Shown: positions 6,240 through 13,158 of the stretch, piece after piece
Numbering within the stretch: position 1 is the first letter of the stretch
How the letters are laid out: each line of letters starts with the position of its first letter
Assembly (NCBI GenBank): GCA_045658985.1
Contig: JAZOWC010000034.1
Span: 1-17,600 of the forward strand
Length of the DNA stretch: 17,600 nucleotides
Source: RGIG3513 sp045658985
GTDB taxonomy: Bacteria > Bacillota > Clostridia > Oscillospirales > Butyricicoccaceae
Direction: 5' to 3'
Position numbers and translations under genes: made by a program
Notes under the pieces: generated by a model
What the model was told of the DNA's origin: nothing
What the model saw: the letters and a program-made list of their open reading frames with translations, nothing else
Database searches by the model: none

Positions 6240-7673
6240 TTATGCTTTTTTGATCAATGCTTTGTAGAAATCCACCGCCTGAGGCAGGGCGGCAACGGTG
6301 ACGTTCTCGTCTATGCCGTGAATGGAGGCAAGCTGCTGTGCGGTCATATAGATGGGGGCAAATCGGATGGCGTGGTCTGTAACCTCGCCGTAGAACTTGC
6401 AGTCGGTGCCTGCCGTCATGGGATAGGGGCAGGTGCCGATATTGCCGTAAGCCTCACGCACAGCCTGCTCAACCAGAGCAAACTGCTCGCTCTTGTAATC
6501 AACCACCGGGCAGGGATAGTCTTTGTAGATGACCGAGGTTTCGAGACCGTATTTGGCGGCTATCTTCTCCATAACAGCTATGCTCTCGTCGGTGCTCTGA
6601 TGATGGATAAACCGCATATTGGCAGTGACATATGCGCTCTGAGGCAGCACGTTGAGTCCGTCCGAGCCGCGGCAGGTGGTGAATGCGCAGGTGGTCTTGA
6701 GCATTGCCGCGCCCTGAGAGCTGATGGCGGGCATCAGCTTGAGCAAAAGAGGCTCAAACAGCCACAGATTGCAGAATATAAAGCGCATACCGAATCCCAT
6801 ATAGGGGGTCATACGCTCAAACATCTCACGGGCGGTGGGATGGAGCCTGGAGACGAAGGGGTCGTGCTTTTCTATCTCGCAGACGAACTTGCCGAGGCGC
6901 ACGATGGGGCTGTTTTTCTTGGGGGCGCTGGCGTGTCCGCCGGTGGAGTGGGCGGTGAACTTGAGGTCGCCGTAGCCTTTTTCCAGCACGCCGAGGAGTG
7001 CAAAGGTGCCGTTAACACCGCCGATGGGGCGGCTGAGGATGGTGCCGCCCTCGTCAAGCAGCAGGCGCAGATGTACGCCCGAGTCCTTGAGGTACTTGGC
7101 GATCAGCGGGCCGCCCTCGCCCGAAAACTCCTCGGTGCAGGAGGATGCAAGATAAACGTCGCAGGCAGGGGTATAGCCGCTCTCGATCAGTTCCTCCACG
7201 GCGGTGAGGAAGCAGAAAAGGCTGCCTTTGGTATCCTGAGTGCCTCTGCCCCACAGGCATCCGTCGGCTATCTCGCCCGAAAATGCGCCGTGACTCCACT
7301 CACCCGTGGCCTCAACCACGTCGTGATGGCTCATAAGCATAATAGGCTCGCCCTCGCCCCTGCCTGCCCAGCGAAAGAGCAGATTGCCCGAAAACTCGTG
7401 TTTTTCGCATACGCGGTGGACGTTGGGGAACTCCTGCTCGAGAATCTCGTGGAACTTGTAAAACTTGGTCTTGTCCGAGTCATAGCGGGAGGACACCGTC
7501 TCGCATCTGATAAGCTTGGCGAGCTTTTCGGCATACTCGCGGGCGCGGTCGGTCTCCTGCTGCCTCAGCTCGGTGACCGAGTCTTTGGCAGGCTTGCACA
7601 TAAGAGTGCGGATAATGCACACGGCAAGCAAAATAAGCAGGAGAGCCAAAACACCCAATATAATATACAGCAT
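6240..7673 (-). CDS. Membrane-anchored M20 family metallopeptidase (dipeptidase/carboxypeptidase type)
   Basis: A 477-residue zinc peptidase of the M20 family, close in layout to the CPS1/PM20D1-type carboxypeptidases and N-acyl amino acid hydrolases. Seen: an N-terminal membrane segment (about residues 2-24), then the metal site: H116-x-D118 (SHHDVV), D147 (GRGTQDTKG), catalytic E181 with ligand E182 (CTEE), D207 (LLLDEGG), and H452 near the end (SIHGIDE). The dimerisation lid lies between about 225 and 345. The ATG at 7673 is preferred because AGGTG lies 6 bases upstream; an in-frame GTG at 7682 would add three residues. It is 27 bases from the PAP2-GDPD fusion downstream and 169 bases from the membrane pair upstream. 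With the tail-anchor-like start it probably acts on one face of the membrane; which one is not shown by sequence alone. Confidence 0.9.
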   Translation of the reverse strand: MLYIILGVLALLLILLAVCIIRTLMCKPAKDSVTELRQQETDRAREYAEKLAKLIRCETVSSRYDSDKTKFYKFHEILEQEFPNVHRVCEKHEFSGNLLFRWAGRGEGEPIMLMSHHDVVEATGEWSHGAFSGEIADGCLWGRGTQDTKGSLFCFLTAVEELIESGYTPACDVYLASSCTEEFSGEGGPLIAKYLKDSGVHLRLLLDEGGTILSRPIGGVNGTFALLGVLEKGYGDLKFTAHSTGGHASAPKKNSPIVRLGKFVCEIEKHDPFVSRLHPTAREMFERMTPYMGFGMRFIFCNLWLFEPLLLKLMPAISSQGAAMLKTTCAFTTCRGSDGLNVLPQSAYVTANMRFIHHQSTDESIAVMEKIAAKYGLETSVIYKDYPCPVVDYKSEQFALVEQAVREAYGNIGTCPYPMTAGTDCKFYGEVTDHAIRFAPIYMTAQQLASIHGIDENVTVAALPQAVDFYKALIKKA

Positions 7674-7700
7674 AGCGTTCACCTATCTTTCATAGATCAG

Positions 7701-7833
7701 TTTTTGCACGGACATGCGCCGGGCAAAAACACCTTGACCCGCCGATTTTTCCGCAGAAAAACGGCGAAACCGCACCGCAGTGCGGAGCCGAATTGTCGAA
7801 GGAAACCCGGCTTTGCGCAGCAAAGCGGGTTCC
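7701..7833. other. Run of hairpins in the 169-bp gap before the M20 peptidase gene
   Basis: Four foldbacks are seen: TTTTTGC-CGG with CCG-GCAAAAA (7701-7729), GCCG-ATTTTT with AAAAA-CGGC (7741-7765), CCGCA/TGCGG (around 7770-7785), and GGAA-CCCG-CTTTGC with GCAAAG-CGGG-TTCC (7801-7833). None is followed by a U-run on the minus strand, so none is a standard terminator. I see no convincing promoter for the M20 peptidase gene here, so readthrough from the operon, tuned by these structures, is likely. They may also be a dispersed intergenic repeat. Confidence 0.5.
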
Positions 7834-7842
7834 TGACAGTTT

Positions 7843-8544
7843 TCATATGTCGCCTAATTTGCCCATTTTGTCCAGCAGAACGCCGATACCGATGCACATC
7901 AGTCCTGCAGGGATGATGGCTATGGAGGTGTTGGAGCGCACGGCGGGGACAAAAATGCACAGAGCGGTCATAATAACAAAGGGTATCAGCGCGATGCGGG
8001 GGCTCTTGAGATAATATTTGAGTCCGAATGCGCCGAAAAGGGCGGGAACTACGTTCTCAAATGCAGGCTTGAGGGTCTCCGAGCTGAGCAGGGGCTGCAG
8101 AGGTGTCATAAGCAGCACGCCCACGGCAAGGATGAGGGTGGTGACGATAGCGCTGGTGGCAACGCTGATGGTGGAGATGATCTCGTTTTCGGGAGTGCCG
8201 GTTTTGGCGCCTGCTATTTCGCGGGCGTTCATGGCGCAGGGGATCTTGAGGTTGGTCAGATTACCGGTGAGGAAAGCAAGATAGCTTCCGCCCACGCCCA
8301 GCATGGGGGCATAGACCAGAAACTCAACCAGCGCAACGGGGTAATAGATAATACCCACCTGCAAAAGTCCCGACAAAAATCCCGAAAGATCGGGTGCGGT
8401 GTCATAAATCGCGCCCACCACGAAGGAAAAGGCGACCATAGCCGCAAAGCTGACGCAGAGCATGACTTTGCCCAGCAGGTGCAGCTGACGGTTGTAGGAA
8501 TCAAAAAATGCATTCTTGTCCACGGTCTTTTCCTCCTTTTTCAT
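7843..8544 (-). CDS. Multi-pass membrane protein, partner of the DUF5058-like protein
   Basis: A 233-residue integral membrane protein of unknown function. Seen: a short charged start (MKKEEK), hydrophobic segments at about 24-47, 62-92, 124-147, 163-174, 183-201 and 207-224, and a conspicuous polar stretch between two of them reading GNLTNLKIPCA then GTPENEIISTISVATS (about 94-132). Such a conserved-looking polar stretch near the membrane suggests a substrate or ion path. Its ATG overlaps the stop of the preceding gene by four bases (ATGA) with no strong ribosome site of its own, which implies translational coupling and a fixed ratio with that protein. I recall similar proteins next to DUF5058 genes in Clostridia, but I cannot name a family with confidence. 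A transporter subunit is inferred from topology and from the hydrolases next door. Confidence 0.8.
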   Translation of the reverse strand: MKKEEKTVDKNAFFDSYNRQLHLLGKVMLCVSFAAMVAFSFVVGAIYDTAPDLSGFLSGLLQVGIIYYPVALVEFLVYAPMLGVGGSYLAFLTGNLTNLKIPCAMNAREIAGAKTGTPENEIISTISVATSAIVTTLILAVGVLLMTPLQPLLSSETLKPAFENVVPALFGAFGLKYYLKSPRIALIPFVIMTALCIFVPAVRSNTSIAIIPAGLMCIGIGVLLDKMGKLGDI

Positions 8545-9311
8545 ATAATACCGCCGGCTATTACGGCGGCAGCCATGGCGATGAGCATACTCAAAGCCAC
8601 GTCAAAATTCTCCACCCATTTGAATCGGGGGTTTTTGGCAAGCGCGGTAAACACAAACATTACAGCCGCCGCCACCAGTGCGGTGAGCAGGGGCAGGAAG
8701 TTACTCACATCGTTGGCAAACTCACCGATATAGGAGGAGATGTAGGCGGTGCACAGGCCGATGAACATAGCCACCATGGCGATATTGCCGATGTTGGAGC
8801 GTTTTTTGGGAGCGGGTGCGGCATCGGCGGGGGATGCCTCGGCGGGCTTCTTTTTACCGCCGAGCTTTCTGAGGTATCTGCCGAGGAAGAATATACAGCA
8901 CAGTCCTCCGCCCAGAATACCCACGGTCATAACCAGCGACACGGTGGTGAATGCACCTACGCTCATTTCGCTGACGTTGAGGCCGGTAAGTCCGATGGCT
9001 TTGGCGGCGATGTCTGCCACGTTCAGCTCATACTGCAGAGCGCCGACCACCGACAGACGCATCCACGAAAGAGGCGCACCCAGTGCACCCGACAGGGCGA
9101 TAACGCCCACCAGTATGCCCACGCTGGGCAGGATGGTAAATATGGCGCTGTTGCGGATGGTTTTTTTGAGTACGGCTTTGTCCATACCGATGGCGAGACC
9201 TGCTTTGTAGCTGCGCACCAGAAAGAACACGCACATAACGAGCACGAACGCGATTATGCCGCCGACCATCAGGTACAGTGCGGGGGCATTGACCTGAGAC
9301 AGATAGTTCAT
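8541..9311 (-). CDS. DUF5058-like multi-pass membrane protein (putative transporter subunit)
   Basis: A 256-residue integral membrane protein that looks like the DUF5058 family (PF16481); this is recognition from memory, not a search. Seen: membrane segments at about 10-32, 56-78, 118-144, 176-196, 203-223 and 236-254; a family-like stretch RNSAIFTILPSVGILVG (53-69) and WMRLSVVGALQYE (83-95); and a Lys/Ala/Pro-rich soluble loop (about 151-171) between the third and fourth segments. The ATG at 9311 follows a strong GGGAGGAG. It is followed by the partner membrane gene with an ATGA overlap and preceded by a 60-bp gap holding a stable hairpin. Function is unknown; its place after three AbgB-like hydrolases, where E. 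coli has the AbgT transporter, suggests import of their substrates or exchange of products. Confidence 0.8.
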   Translation of the reverse strand: MNYLSQVNAPALYLMVGGIIAFVLVMCVFFLVRSYKAGLAIGMDKAVLKKTIRNSAIFTILPSVGILVGVIALSGALGAPLSWMRLSVVGALQYELNVADIAAKAIGLTGLNVSEMSVGAFTTVSLVMTVGILGGGLCCIFFLGRYLRKLGGKKKPAEASPADAAPAPKKRSNIGNIAMVAMFIGLCTAYISSYIGEFANDVSNFLPLLTALVAAAVMFVFTALAKNPRFKWVENFDVALSMLIAMAAAVIAGGII

Positions 9312-9339
9312 ATTATTCTCCTCCCTTTTATACCAAGCT

Positions 9340-9363
9340 GCCTGCCCGTATCTGCGGGCAGGC
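9340..9363. other. Intercistronic hairpin before the membrane pair
   Basis: A perfect 9-bp GC-rich stem (GCCTGCCCG 9340-9348 with CGGGCAGGC 9355-9363, 6-base loop) lies between the aldo/keto reductase stop and the DUF5058-like start. No U-run follows on the minus strand, so full termination is unlikely; an mRNA-stabilising or partial-attenuation role that separates enzyme and membrane-protein expression is inference. Confidence 0.6.
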
Positions 9364-9371
9364 TCTCGGGT

Positions 9372-10412
9372 TTACAGATACTTGTCGATGAGAACGCCTT
9401 TTTCGCGGCAGGTCTCAATAAAATAATCGTAGCTCTCGCGGATCAGGCGGCGGGTGGGCAGCTGATAGGGACAGCGCTTTTCGCAGGCGCCGCAGTCGGT
9501 GCAGTTTTTGACCTGAGCCATCTTCTGCTGCCAGCTGTCGGTGGTGTACTCCTGCCAGGGAGCGCGGCCCAGCATGGGGATCATTCGTGCGGCGTCACGC
9601 AGAGGTACGTTCTGGGGGCAGGGCTCGCAGTATCCGCAGCCGCGGCAGAAATCGTCCTTGTATTTTTCCCTGTCGGCGTCGATGACGGCCTGCATCTCGC
9701 TCGTGAGGGTGACTCCCCTCTCGGCATAGGAGAGAAAATCGTCCAGCTCGCTCTTTTTCTGCACGCCCCAGATGGGCACGGCATTGTCAAACTGAGTGAA
9801 GAATGCATACGCCGCCTCGGGAGAGGAGATAATACCGCCGCTCATAGCCTTCATGGCAATAAGGCCGATATTCTTCTCCCTGCACAGGTCGATCAGCTTG
9901 AGGTCGCCGCTTGAGGACATATAGCACAGAGGGAACTGCACCGTGTCATAGAGTCCGCTCTCCACGGCAGCCATCGCCACGTCGAGACGGTGGGTGGTAA
10001 TGCCGATATAGCGGCATTTGCCTGCATCGCGAGCTTCCAGCAGAGCATAATATGCGCTGTCGGGGTCACTGAGATCGGGCAGCTCGGGTATATTGTGCAG
10101 CTGCCAGATATCAACAAAATCTGTCTGCATCTCCCGCAGAGAAACTTCCAGATCGGCCAGCGCGGCGGCTTTTGTCCTGCCCATGCTCTTGGTGGCGATA
10201 ATGATATTGTCGCGCACGCCTGAGAGCGCGAGACCGATCTTGTGCTCGCTGTCGGTGTAGAAACGGGCGGTGTCAAAGAAATTGACCCCCCTGTCGTATG
10301 CGTATTTCAGCAGACTCACAGCCTCGCTGTCGCTGATGCGCTGAATGGGCAGCGCGCCGAAGCTGTTTTCGGTAACACGCAGGCCTGTTCTGCCCAGAGT
10401 TTTCATCTTCAT
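9372..10412 (-). CDS. Aldo/keto reductase with C-terminal double Fe-S cysteine motifs
   Basis: A 346-residue oxidoreductase. The N-terminal TIM barrel has the aldo/keto reductase tetrad D47, Y52, K75 and H106 (start LGRTGLRV is family-typical). The C-terminal part carries two cysteine sets: C256-x2-C259-x2-C262-x2-C265-P and C304-x2-C307-x2-C310-x3-C314-P, the second a standard 4Fe-4S motif. Such Fe-S-linked reductases are frequent in anaerobes and may pass electrons between a nicotinamide and a ferredoxin-like partner; the carbonyl substrate is unknown. The ATG at 10412 follows GAGGAG, which lies at the stop of the upstream amidohydrolase, 12 bases away, so it belongs to the operon. A role in reducing a carbonyl compound released by the hydrolases is inference. 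Confidence 0.9.
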   Translation of the reverse strand: MKMKTLGRTGLRVTENSFGALPIQRISDSEAVSLLKYAYDRGVNFFDTARFYTDSEHKIGLALSGVRDNIIIATKSMGRTKAAALADLEVSLREMQTDFVDIWQLHNIPELPDLSDPDSAYYALLEARDAGKCRYIGITTHRLDVAMAAVESGLYDTVQFPLCYMSSSGDLKLIDLCREKNIGLIAMKAMSGGIISSPEAAYAFFTQFDNAVPIWGVQKKSELDDFLSYAERGVTLTSEMQAVIDADREKYKDDFCRGCGYCEPCPQNVPLRDAARMIPMLGRAPWQEYTTDSWQQKMAQVKNCTDCGACEKRCPYQLPTRRLIRESYDYFIETCREKGVLIDKYL

Positions 10413-10424
10413 AGCTGTGTCTCC

Positions 10425-11774
10425 TCACACGTTGATGGTTATTGACCCGTCCTCGTTGTAGCTGACGGCTTCAAACTCGCAGGATGCCTGACCCAGATAG
10501 TCTTTGTATTCCTGCTTGGTAAAGGGCGGGGTGTAGTCTGCCAGCACGTCTTTGGCAACCTGAGCGCCGTTTTCAAGCAGGACACGGGCCATCATCACCT
10601 GAAACTCGGCACTCTGCACGCAGGCCGAATAGGGATCGAGGATGGTATATGTGGGGCTGTGTGCTCTGCCGCCCGCGCCGCTCATACTGGGATGGACGGT
10701 GGGCATAATGCAGGACAGATGACCCATATCGGTACTGCTTGAGCCGTATTTGTTGCCCTCGGTGGCGGTGTTTTCTTCGCCCAGAATGATATTGCCTGCG
10801 GCCTGCACGGCATCACGGAGCTTGCGGTTATTGCGGTTGGGGGCGAATGCCATCTCATCGGATATGGTAACTCTTGCGCCCATTGCGGCGGCCGATGCGG
10901 CCAGTGCGCGGTTGACCTTCTTGTTCTCACGCTCCATAGCCTCCACGGTCAGCGCGCGGACATAGCTCTCGACTTTGACCGTCTCGGGAATGGCGTTGAC
11001 AACCGTGCCGCCTGCGGTGATGATGGGATGTACTCTCACCATATCGCTGTCACGGAAGGTCTCGCGCAGTGAGTTGATGGCGGAAAGTCCGAGGTTTGCG
11101 GCATAGAGTGCGTTGACGCCTGCCCAGGGCGAGCCGCCCGCGTGGGAAGAAACGCCCTTGTACTCAACAGTCTTGCTGATAGCGCCGTTGCTGCCTGCGC
11201 CTGTGCAGGATATTCTGCCCGGCTCACCTGCAAAAGTATGTACGATAAAGGCCATATCCACGTCGTCACACCAGCCGCGGCAGATGATCTCTGCCTTGCC
11301 GCTGACCTGAGAGATTATGCCCTGCTTTTTCAGCTCCTTGCGGTATTCAAGCTCGATGCCCTCCTCTGCAGGTACGGCGCAGAGACGGATGCGGCCGCAG
11401 AGGTTATCCAGCATACCCGGCTCGCGGAGTATCGCGGCAACGCCAAGCAGAGCGGCAGACTGTGCGTGATGGGCGCAGGCGTGGACGGCGCCGGTTTGTT
11501 TGTCGCACTCGGGGTGGTCGGGGATAATCAGCGAATCCATCTCGCCCAGTATCATTACTGTGGGGCCCGGTCTGCCCGTGTCTATATCGGTATAAAAACC
11601 GGGGATATTGCCCGCCTCAACCAGAGTGTAGCCGAGAGCCTCATAGCGCTCTTTGAGGTAGCGGTGGGTATTCCACTCGCGGTAGCCCGATTCGGGGTGG
11701 TTCCAAATATAACGCTCGGCGTCCAGAATCAGCTGCTTGTGTTTTTCGGCGGCGGCGATGATTTTTTCTTTCAT
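10425..11774 (-). CDS. AbgB/ACY1L2-like M20 amidohydrolase, paralog A
   Basis: A 449-residue M20D-type metal-dependent amidohydrolase, related to AbgB (p-aminobenzoyl-glutamate hydrolase subunit) and ACY1L2 proteins, which cut amide bonds to amino acids. Seen: GEMDSL (77-82), metal motif H98-A-C100-A-H102-H, PAEEG (135-139), IVHT, the lid stretch KGVSSHAGGSPWAG, HPIITAGGTVVNAIPE, and STDMGHLS. Two points differ from its sisters: CAHH instead of CGH, and DMGHLS instead of DMGDxS. No signal peptide, so cytosolic. The ATG at 11774 is chosen because GGGGAAGGA precedes it; the frame is open to a TTG at 11795 but that overlaps the preceding stop. It is the most diverged of three tandem copies and lies 14 bases after copy B and 12 before the reductase. 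Confidence 0.9.
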   Translation of the reverse strand: MKEKIIAAAEKHKQLILDAERYIWNHPESGYREWNTHRYLKERYEALGYTLVEAGNIPGFYTDIDTGRPGPTVMILGEMDSLIIPDHPECDKQTGAVHACAHHAQSAALLGVAAILREPGMLDNLCGRIRLCAVPAEEGIELEYRKELKKQGIISQVSGKAEIICRGWCDDVDMAFIVHTFAGEPGRISCTGAGSNGAISKTVEYKGVSSHAGGSPWAGVNALYAANLGLSAINSLRETFRDSDMVRVHPIITAGGTVVNAIPETVKVESYVRALTVEAMERENKKVNRALAASAAAMGARVTISDEMAFAPNRNNRKLRDAVQAAGNIILGEENTATEGNKYGSSSTDMGHLSCIMPTVHPSMSGAGGRAHSPTYTILDPYSACVQSAEFQVMMARVLLENGAQVAKDVLADYTPPFTKQEYKDYLGQASCEFEAVSYNEDGSITINV

Positions 11775-11788
11775 TTTTCCTTCCCCTT

Positions 11789-13144
11789 TCAGCAATAACG
11801 GATGTCGATGCTTCCGTCCTCGTTGTAACTGACCGCATCCCGCTCCACACTCAGAGAGTCGGAGAACTCGATGTATTCTTTGATACTGCCAAAGGTGGGC
11901 TTGAACTCCCGGATGATCTTTCTGCCCATTTCGGCATTGTTTTTGAGCAGCTGCTCAAGCATAAGGATCTGGAATGCGGCACACCTGATGCAGGCCTGCT
12001 CGGGGTTGTTGATATAGTACTTCTTGCTGTGGGCGCCGCCCGTTGCACCGCCTATATGGGGATGCACCGAGGGGATAATGAGGGACAGATCGCCCATATC
12101 GGTGCTGCCACCCTCACGGGAGGTGGATACGCGGACGTTTTCCTCGCCGATGGCGGCAACAGCTGCCAGACGTGCGGCCTCTATCATACCGGGATCGTTG
12201 TTGAGGGGCGAATATGCCAGCTCATCGTCTATAGTGACTCTTGCGCCCAGCGCGGCGGCAGAAGCGGCGATAGCGCGGTTGACCTTCTTGTTCTCGCGGG
12301 CAATAGCCTCGACGTTGGCGCCTCTGACGTAGCTCTCCAGTCTGACCGTCTCGGGGATGGCGTTGACTACCGTGCCGCCTGCGGTGATGATGGGATGCAC
12401 TCTGATCTGATCGGTGTCGCGGAAGGTCTCGCGCAGAGCGTTGATTGCGGTCATACCCACGTTGGCGGCGTACAGTGCGTTGACGCCTGCCCAGGGCGAG
12501 CCGCCCGCGTGGGAGGAGACGCCCTTGTAGGTGACGTTTTTGACTATGCAGCCGTTGTAGCCGCAGTTGATGGAGATGTAATTTTCTTTGGAGGTGGAGG
12601 TGGTATGCACCATAAATGCCATATCCACGCCATCCAGCCAGCCGCGGCGGATGATCTCGCCCTTGCCGGTGATGCTCTTGATGATGCCCTGCTTTTTCAG
12701 CTCCTTGCGGTACTCGATCTCGATGCCCTCCTCGGCAGGCACGGCACAGAGACGGATGCGGCCGCAGAGAGAGTCAAGTGCGCCCTCCTCGCGCAGGGCG
12801 GCGGCTATGCCAAGCAGGGCGGCAGACTGTGCGTTGTGACCGCAGGCGTGGACAAAGCCTGTGTCTTTTTTGCACTCGGGGTGGTCAAAGACGATCAGCG
12901 AATCCATCTCGCCCAGTATCATTACCGTGGGACCCTCTTTTCCTGTGTCTATATCCACGTAGAAGCCGGGGATGTTGCCTGCCTCAACGGGAGTGTAGCC
13001 GAGAGCGCGGTATTTTTCGGTCAGGTATTTATGTGTGTTCCACTCGCGGTAGCCGGTCTCGGGATTATCCCAGATGTATCTCTCGGCTTCCAGAATCAGC
13101 GCGCGGTGCTTTTCTACGTTGGCAAAAATCTTTTCTCTGCTCAT
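11789..13144 (-). CDS. AbgB/ACY1L2-like M20 amidohydrolase, paralog B
   Basis: A 451-residue cytosolic amidohydrolase of the AbgB/ACY1L2 branch of M20. Seen: GEMDSL (78-83), metal motif H99-A-C101-G-H103-N, PAEEG with E138-E139, MVHT (178-181), SSHAGGSPWAG (210-220), ITAGGTVVNAIPE and STDMGDLS (about 348-355). CGHN matches the AbgB-type motif better than the CGHD of most M20D enzymes. It is far closer to copy C than to copy A; the two share long stretches almost identical at base level. They differ mainly around residues 181-198 and 320-346, probably near the substrate pocket. The ATG at 13144 has only a weak GAAGAG site; an in-frame TTG lies at 13165, inside the preceding gene. It follows copy C by 14 bases. 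Confidence 0.9.
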   Translation of the reverse strand: MSREKIFANVEKHRALILEAERYIWDNPETGYREWNTHKYLTEKYRALGYTPVEAGNIPGFYVDIDTGKEGPTVMILGEMDSLIVFDHPECKKDTGFVHACGHNAQSAALLGIAAALREEGALDSLCGRIRLCAVPAEEGIEIEYRKELKKQGIIKSITGKGEIIRRGWLDGVDMAFMVHTTSTSKENYISINCGYNGCIVKNVTYKGVSSHAGGSPWAGVNALYAANVGMTAINALRETFRDTDQIRVHPIITAGGTVVNAIPETVRLESYVRGANVEAIARENKKVNRAIAASAAALGARVTIDDELAYSPLNNDPGMIEAARLAAVAAIGEENVRVSTSREGGSTDMGDLSLIIPSVHPHIGGATGGAHSKKYYINNPEQACIRCAAFQILMLEQLLKNNAEMGRKIIREFKPTFGSIKEYIEFSDSLSVERDAVSYNEDGSIDIRYC

Positions 13145-13158
13145 TTTTAACTCTTCTT

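Noticed and set aside
7701..7729. Hairpin read as a terminator after the membrane pair
   Set aside because: On both strands the T-run is on the 5' side of the stem and the A-run on the 3' side, the reverse of an intrinsic terminator.
3519..7916. A 1465-codon plus-strand open frame
   Set aside because: It is antisense to three genes with full catalytic motifs, ribosome sites and promoters; its translation is His/Gly/Ala/Val-rich with no recognisable domain.
8508..9914. A 468-codon plus-strand open frame
   Set aside because: It lies opposite the membrane pair and the reductase; composition is that of an antisense shadow and it runs through their start signals.
12029..13150. A 373-codon plus-strand open frame, with similar ones opposite the other amidohydrolase copies
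   Set aside because: The antisense frame recurs in paralogs only because the sense genes are duplicated and GC-rich.
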